From: CALKCV01 sp964619285
Lineage (GTDB): Bacteria > Cyanobacteriota > Cyanobacteriia > Cyanobacteriales > Microcoleaceae
Length of the DNA stretch: 7,082 nucleotides
Assembly: GCA_964619285.1 (NCBI GenBank)
Contig: CAZUCT010000328.1
Coordinates: 1 to 7,082, forward strand
Reading direction: 5' to 3'
Below the pieces are notes generated by a model. That model was given only the letters and a program-made list of their open reading frames with translations, searched no databases and was not told the DNA's origin. Numbering within the stretch: the stretch's first letter is position 1; the number at the start of each line of letters is the position of its first letter. Of this stretch, positions 5,087-7,082 are shown in pieces. Position numbers and translations under genes: made by a program.

Positions 5087-5095
5087 TGTTATACA
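5087..5095 (+). promoter_or_regulatory. Possible internal promoter before pntAB
   Basis: An extended -10 motif, TGT-TATACA (5087-5095, hexamer 5090-5095), lies about 55 bases upstream of the pntAB ATG. The -35 region is poor (CCGACT at 5066-5071, 18-bp spacer). Together with the terminator-like structure just upstream, it would allow separate expression of pntAB-pntB. Confidence 0.3.
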
Positions 5096-5150
5096 TTCTT
5101 AAGCAAAAATTAGATGCTCCCTAATGAAGTTCTAGTGAGAAACTATTAAT

Positions 5151-5447
5151 ATGAATGCTGAAACTTTAGTTGCTGCTTTATTTGTCTTCGTTCTGGCTTC
5201 TTTTGCCGGATTTGAAGTTATCAATAAGGTGCCTCCCACCCTGCACACTCCTTTGATGTCGGGGGCTAATGCTATTTCTGGCATTGCGGTTTTGGGGGCG
5301 CTGATTATTGCAGGCGATAAGGATTGGAATATTACCATTATCTTAGGTTTGCTTGCTGTGGTGTTAGCTACGATTAATGTGGTCGGTGGCTTTTTGGTGA
5401 CTGACCGGATGTTGCAAATGTTTAAGAAGAAGGAGGTAAAAGCATGA
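5151..5447 (+). CDS. pntAB: NAD(P) transhydrogenase alpha-2 subunit (membrane)
   Basis: A 98-aa integral membrane protein corresponding to the membrane part of E. coli PntA. Three hydrophobic helices are visible at about 5-23, 38-54 and 61-83. The conserved signature PPTLHTPLMSGANAISGI spans 28-45. His32 in it is the family's conserved histidine, which structural work on transhydrogenases implicates in the proton path. The tail (FKKKEVKA) is basic and should face the cytoplasm. The Shine-Dalgarno is weak (GAGA at 5137-5140). The stop codon overlaps the pntB start by four bases (ATGA), so the two are translationally coupled. This subunit pairs with PntB to build the proton channel of domain II. 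Confidence 0.95.
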   Translation: MNAETLVAALFVFVLASFAGFEVINKVPPTLHTPLMSGANAISGIAVLGALIIAGDKDWNITIILGLLAVVLATINVVGGFLVTDRMLQMFKKKEVKA

Positions 5448-6850
5448 GCGATTTCCTGCCAACTGGCATTCAATTAAGCTACATTGTAGCGGTTTCGTTT
5501 TTCTTTTTCGGCTTGAAGAAGTTGGGCTCTCCCGCCACTGCCCGCCAGGGTAATTTGTGGGCTTCTATCGGGATGCTGATTGCGATTGTGGCAACTCTGC
5601 TGGAACGGGAGGTTCTTAACTACCAGATGATTTTGATTGCTATTGTCATCGGGTCGGTTATAGGGGCGATCGCTGCCTATAAGGTTGAGATGACTGCCAT
5701 GCCTCAGATGGTGGGTTTGTTCAACGGTTTTGGCGGTGCTGCTTCTGCTATGGTTGCGGTTGGTGAATTTTGGCGCTATTTGGCGACAGCAGATGTGCCA
5801 CCTCTGCCTACTACCGTGACTGCGGTATTGGGTGTCTTAATTGGTGGCGTGACTTTTACGGGTTCTACGATCGCTTTTGCTAAGTTGCAGGGCATTATGA
5901 GCGGTTCGCCGATTTTGTTCCCGCTGCAGCAAATTGTTAATGCTTTGCTGTTGGGGGGTTTTGTTGCAGGTAGCGTTTATATCTGCGTGACGCCTTTTAA
6001 TGTGCCGGTCTTTTTGGGATTGGTGGGTATTTCCCTAGTGTTGGGGGTTTTGTTTGTCATCCCTATCGGGGGCGGCGATATGCCGGTGGTGATTTCGCTG
6101 TTGAACTCGTTTTCTGGTTTGGCTGCCAGCGCGGCGGGTTTTGTGGTGATGAACAATCTTTTGATTGTTGCGGGTGCTTTGGTGGGTGCGTCGGGTATTA
6201 TCCTGACTATCATTATGTGTAAGGCGATGAACCGTTCTTTGACTAACGTGCTGTTTGCTGGTTTTGGTACTGGCGAGGGCGGCGCGGCTGTTGCGGGTAG
6301 CGGCGGTAAGGTGGATAAGACGGTTCGCAGTATCGACCCTGAGGAGGGGGCGATGATGTTAGGGTATGCTCGTTCTGTGGTTATCGTTCCCGGTTATGGG
6401 ATGGCGGTAGCCCAGGCGCAGCACTCGGTTAAGGAGTTAGCGGATCGGTTGGAAGATCTGGGTGTTGAGGTTAAGTATGCCATTCACCCAGTGGCGGGAC
6501 GGATGCCGGGTCACATGAATGTTTTGTTGGCGGAGGCTAATGTTCCTTATCCCCAGCTTTACGATATGGACGATGTGAATCCTAGTTTCAATCAGACTGA
6601 TGTGGCTTTGGTGATTGGGGCTAATGATGTGGTCAATCCTGCGGCGCGGGAGGATCGCAATAGTCCTATTTATGGTATGCCGATTCTGGATGTTGATAAG
6701 GCGAAGCATACGATCGTGATTAAGCGCGGTCTCAGCACTGGTTTTGCTGGTGTTGATAATGGCTTGTTCTATAAGGATAAGACGATGATGCTTTTTGGCA
6801 GCGCTAAGGATATGGTGGCTCAGTTGGTTTCTCAGGTGAAGCAACTGTAG
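5444..6850 (+). CDS. pntB: NAD(P) transhydrogenase beta subunit
   Basis: A 468-aa subunit with about nine membrane helices (residues about 8-260) followed by the cytoplasmic NADP(H)-binding domain III (about 290-468). Domain III shows the nucleotide motif VPGYGMAVAQAQ (316-327), the GRMPGHMNVLLAEANVPY segment (352-369), VALVIGANDVVNPAARED (387-404) and KRGLSTGFAGVDNGLF (427-442), all typical of active PntB. In the helix beginning after VEMTAMPQMV, the position matching E. coli PntB His91 appears to be Asn94. With PntAA and PntAB it forms the proton-translocating transhydrogenase that makes NADPH from NADH using the proton gradient. In cyanobacteria it is placed in the thylakoid membrane and matters most in low light or mixotrophy. 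An AGGAGGT ribosome site lies inside pntAB, and the genes overlap by four bases. Transcription ends at the hairpin at 6887. Confidence 0.97.
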   Translation: MSDFLPTGIQLSYIVAVSFFFFGLKKLGSPATARQGNLWASIGMLIAIVATLLEREVLNYQMILIAIVIGSVIGAIAAYKVEMTAMPQMVGLFNGFGGAASAMVAVGEFWRYLATADVPPLPTTVTAVLGVLIGGVTFTGSTIAFAKLQGIMSGSPILFPLQQIVNALLLGGFVAGSVYICVTPFNVPVFLGLVGISLVLGVLFVIPIGGGDMPVVISLLNSFSGLAASAAGFVVMNNLLIVAGALVGASGIILTIIMCKAMNRSLTNVLFAGFGTGEGGAAVAGSGGKVDKTVRSIDPEEGAMMLGYARSVVIVPGYGMAVAQAQHSVKELADRLEDLGVEVKYAIHPVAGRMPGHMNVLLAEANVPYPQLYDMDDVNPSFNQTDVALVIGANDVVNPAAREDRNSPIYGMPILDVDKAKHTIVIKRGLSTGFAGVDNGLFYKDKTMMLFGSAKDMVAQLVSQVKQL

Positions 6851-6886
6851 GCACTGTTTGTTCTAAGGCTGTTAAATAGATATGGG

Positions 6887-6922
6887 TTAGCCGGGGAAAT
6901 TTTTTCCCTGGCTAATTTTTTT
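6887..6922 (+). terminator. Strong intrinsic terminator of the pnt operon
   Basis: The left arm TTAGCCGGGGAAA and right arm TTTCCCTGGCTAA form a 13-bp stem (one G-U pair) around a TTT loop, followed at once by seven T residues (6916-6922). It lies 37 bases after the pntB stop. This is a textbook Rho-independent terminator. The arms are near-symmetric, but the opposite strand lacks a T-run at the far end, so it should work mainly in the plus direction. Confidence 0.95.
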
Positions 6923-6925
6923 GCT

Positions 6926-6954
6926 GTTCGTAGTAATCGCTTCAGCGATAGGGG
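6926..6954. repeat. 29-nt palindromic repeat, copy 1
   Basis: First of two identical 29-nt copies beginning GTTCGTAGTA and ending AGGGG. Its core is the hairpin ATCGC-TTCA-GCGAT (6936-6949). It begins three bases after the pntB terminator T-run. Repeats starting GTTCGTAGTA followed by a short palindrome are, to my memory, common in filamentous cyanobacterial genomes. Confidence 0.85.
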
Positions 6955-6999
6955 TGTTGTTTTGTTCCCCTTCTACCTTATTTTTAAGGCATTGTTAGC

Positions 7000-7028
7000 A
7001 GCGGATGTTGAAGCGGATGAAGCGGATG
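7000..7028. repeat. Three AGCGGATG units
   Basis: AGCGGATG occurs at 7000-7007, 7012-7019 and 7021-7028, separated by 4 and 1 bases, between the two 29-nt palindromes. The spacing is irregular. The stretch could be degraded coding sequence or a short local duplication. No gene is evident in 6851-7082. Confidence 0.45.
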
Positions 7029-7053
7029 GGTTGTTAGTGGGCGAACAAGGTTA

Positions 7054-7082
7054 GTTCGTAGTAATCGCTTCAGCGATAGGGG
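7054..7082. repeat. 29-nt palindromic repeat, copy 2
   Basis: A perfect second copy of the repeat at 6926-6954, same orientation, 128 bp downstream. The hairpin core is at 7064-7077. The window ends on the last base that matches, so the repeat may be longer than 29 nt, or further copies may follow outside the window. Confidence 0.85.

Noticed and set aside
5132..5473. Minus-strand open frame of 113 codons across pntAB
   Set aside because: It is antisense to the three membrane helices of PntAB; it has no independent support.
6437..6844. Minus-strand open frame of 135 codons inside pntB
   Set aside because: It is antisense to the conserved NADP-binding domain of PntB and its composition is that of an antisense shadow.

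Overview
The window is chromosomal DNA from a cyanobacterium, probably a filamentous one. The octamer GCGATCGC (the cyanobacterial HIP1 site) occurs at least five times in 7 kb (2104, 3877, 4411, 4601, 5666), where about 0.1 copies would be expected by chance. The gene order rpmH-rnpA-PH domain-yidC-jag is the arrangement known from cyanobacteria. The transhydrogenase is split into three subunits. The spacers are full of 7-nt tandem repeats and palindromic repeats of the kind common in filamentous cyanobacterial genomes. Genus or species cannot be fixed from the sequence alone.

Layout. Positions 1-179 are non-coding and repeat-rich. Positions 180-3555 carry six genes, all on the minus strand and read right to left: a secreted DUF2808 protein (3046-3555), ribosomal protein L34 (2755-2892, too short for routine ORF lists), RNase P protein (2285-2650), a small membrane protein with a bacterial PH domain (1909-2295), the YidC/Oxa1 insertase (664-1806) and a KH-R3H RNA-binding protein of the Jag/KhpB family (180-656). 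A 312-bp divergent spacer (3556-3867) holds a good promoter and a GC-rich, foldable leader for the plus-strand operon pntAA-pntAB-pntB (3868-6850). That operon ends in a very strong intrinsic terminator (6887-6922). The last 160 bp hold two identical copies of a 29-nt palindromic repeat.

How the genes work together. The minus-strand cluster joins a ribosomal protein and tRNA 5'-end maturation to membrane-protein insertion and an RNA-binding protein. rnpA and the PH gene overlap by 11 bp, and jag starts 7 bp after yidC, so co-transcription is likely for at least part of the cluster. The plus-strand operon makes the proton-translocating NAD(P) transhydrogenase, which couples proton flow across the membrane to hydride transfer from NADH to NADP+.

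The coding content is housekeeping, and I see no defence, secondary-metabolite or phage system. The points most worth a second look are the pntAA leader with two mutually exclusive hairpins, a 105-bp heptamer array that keeps its 7-nt register while the unit sequence changes, an Ig-like (Big2-type) insertion in the YidC loop, a sharp GGCC and codon-use boundary inside pntAA, and the MITE-like and 29-nt palindromic repeats at the two ends.
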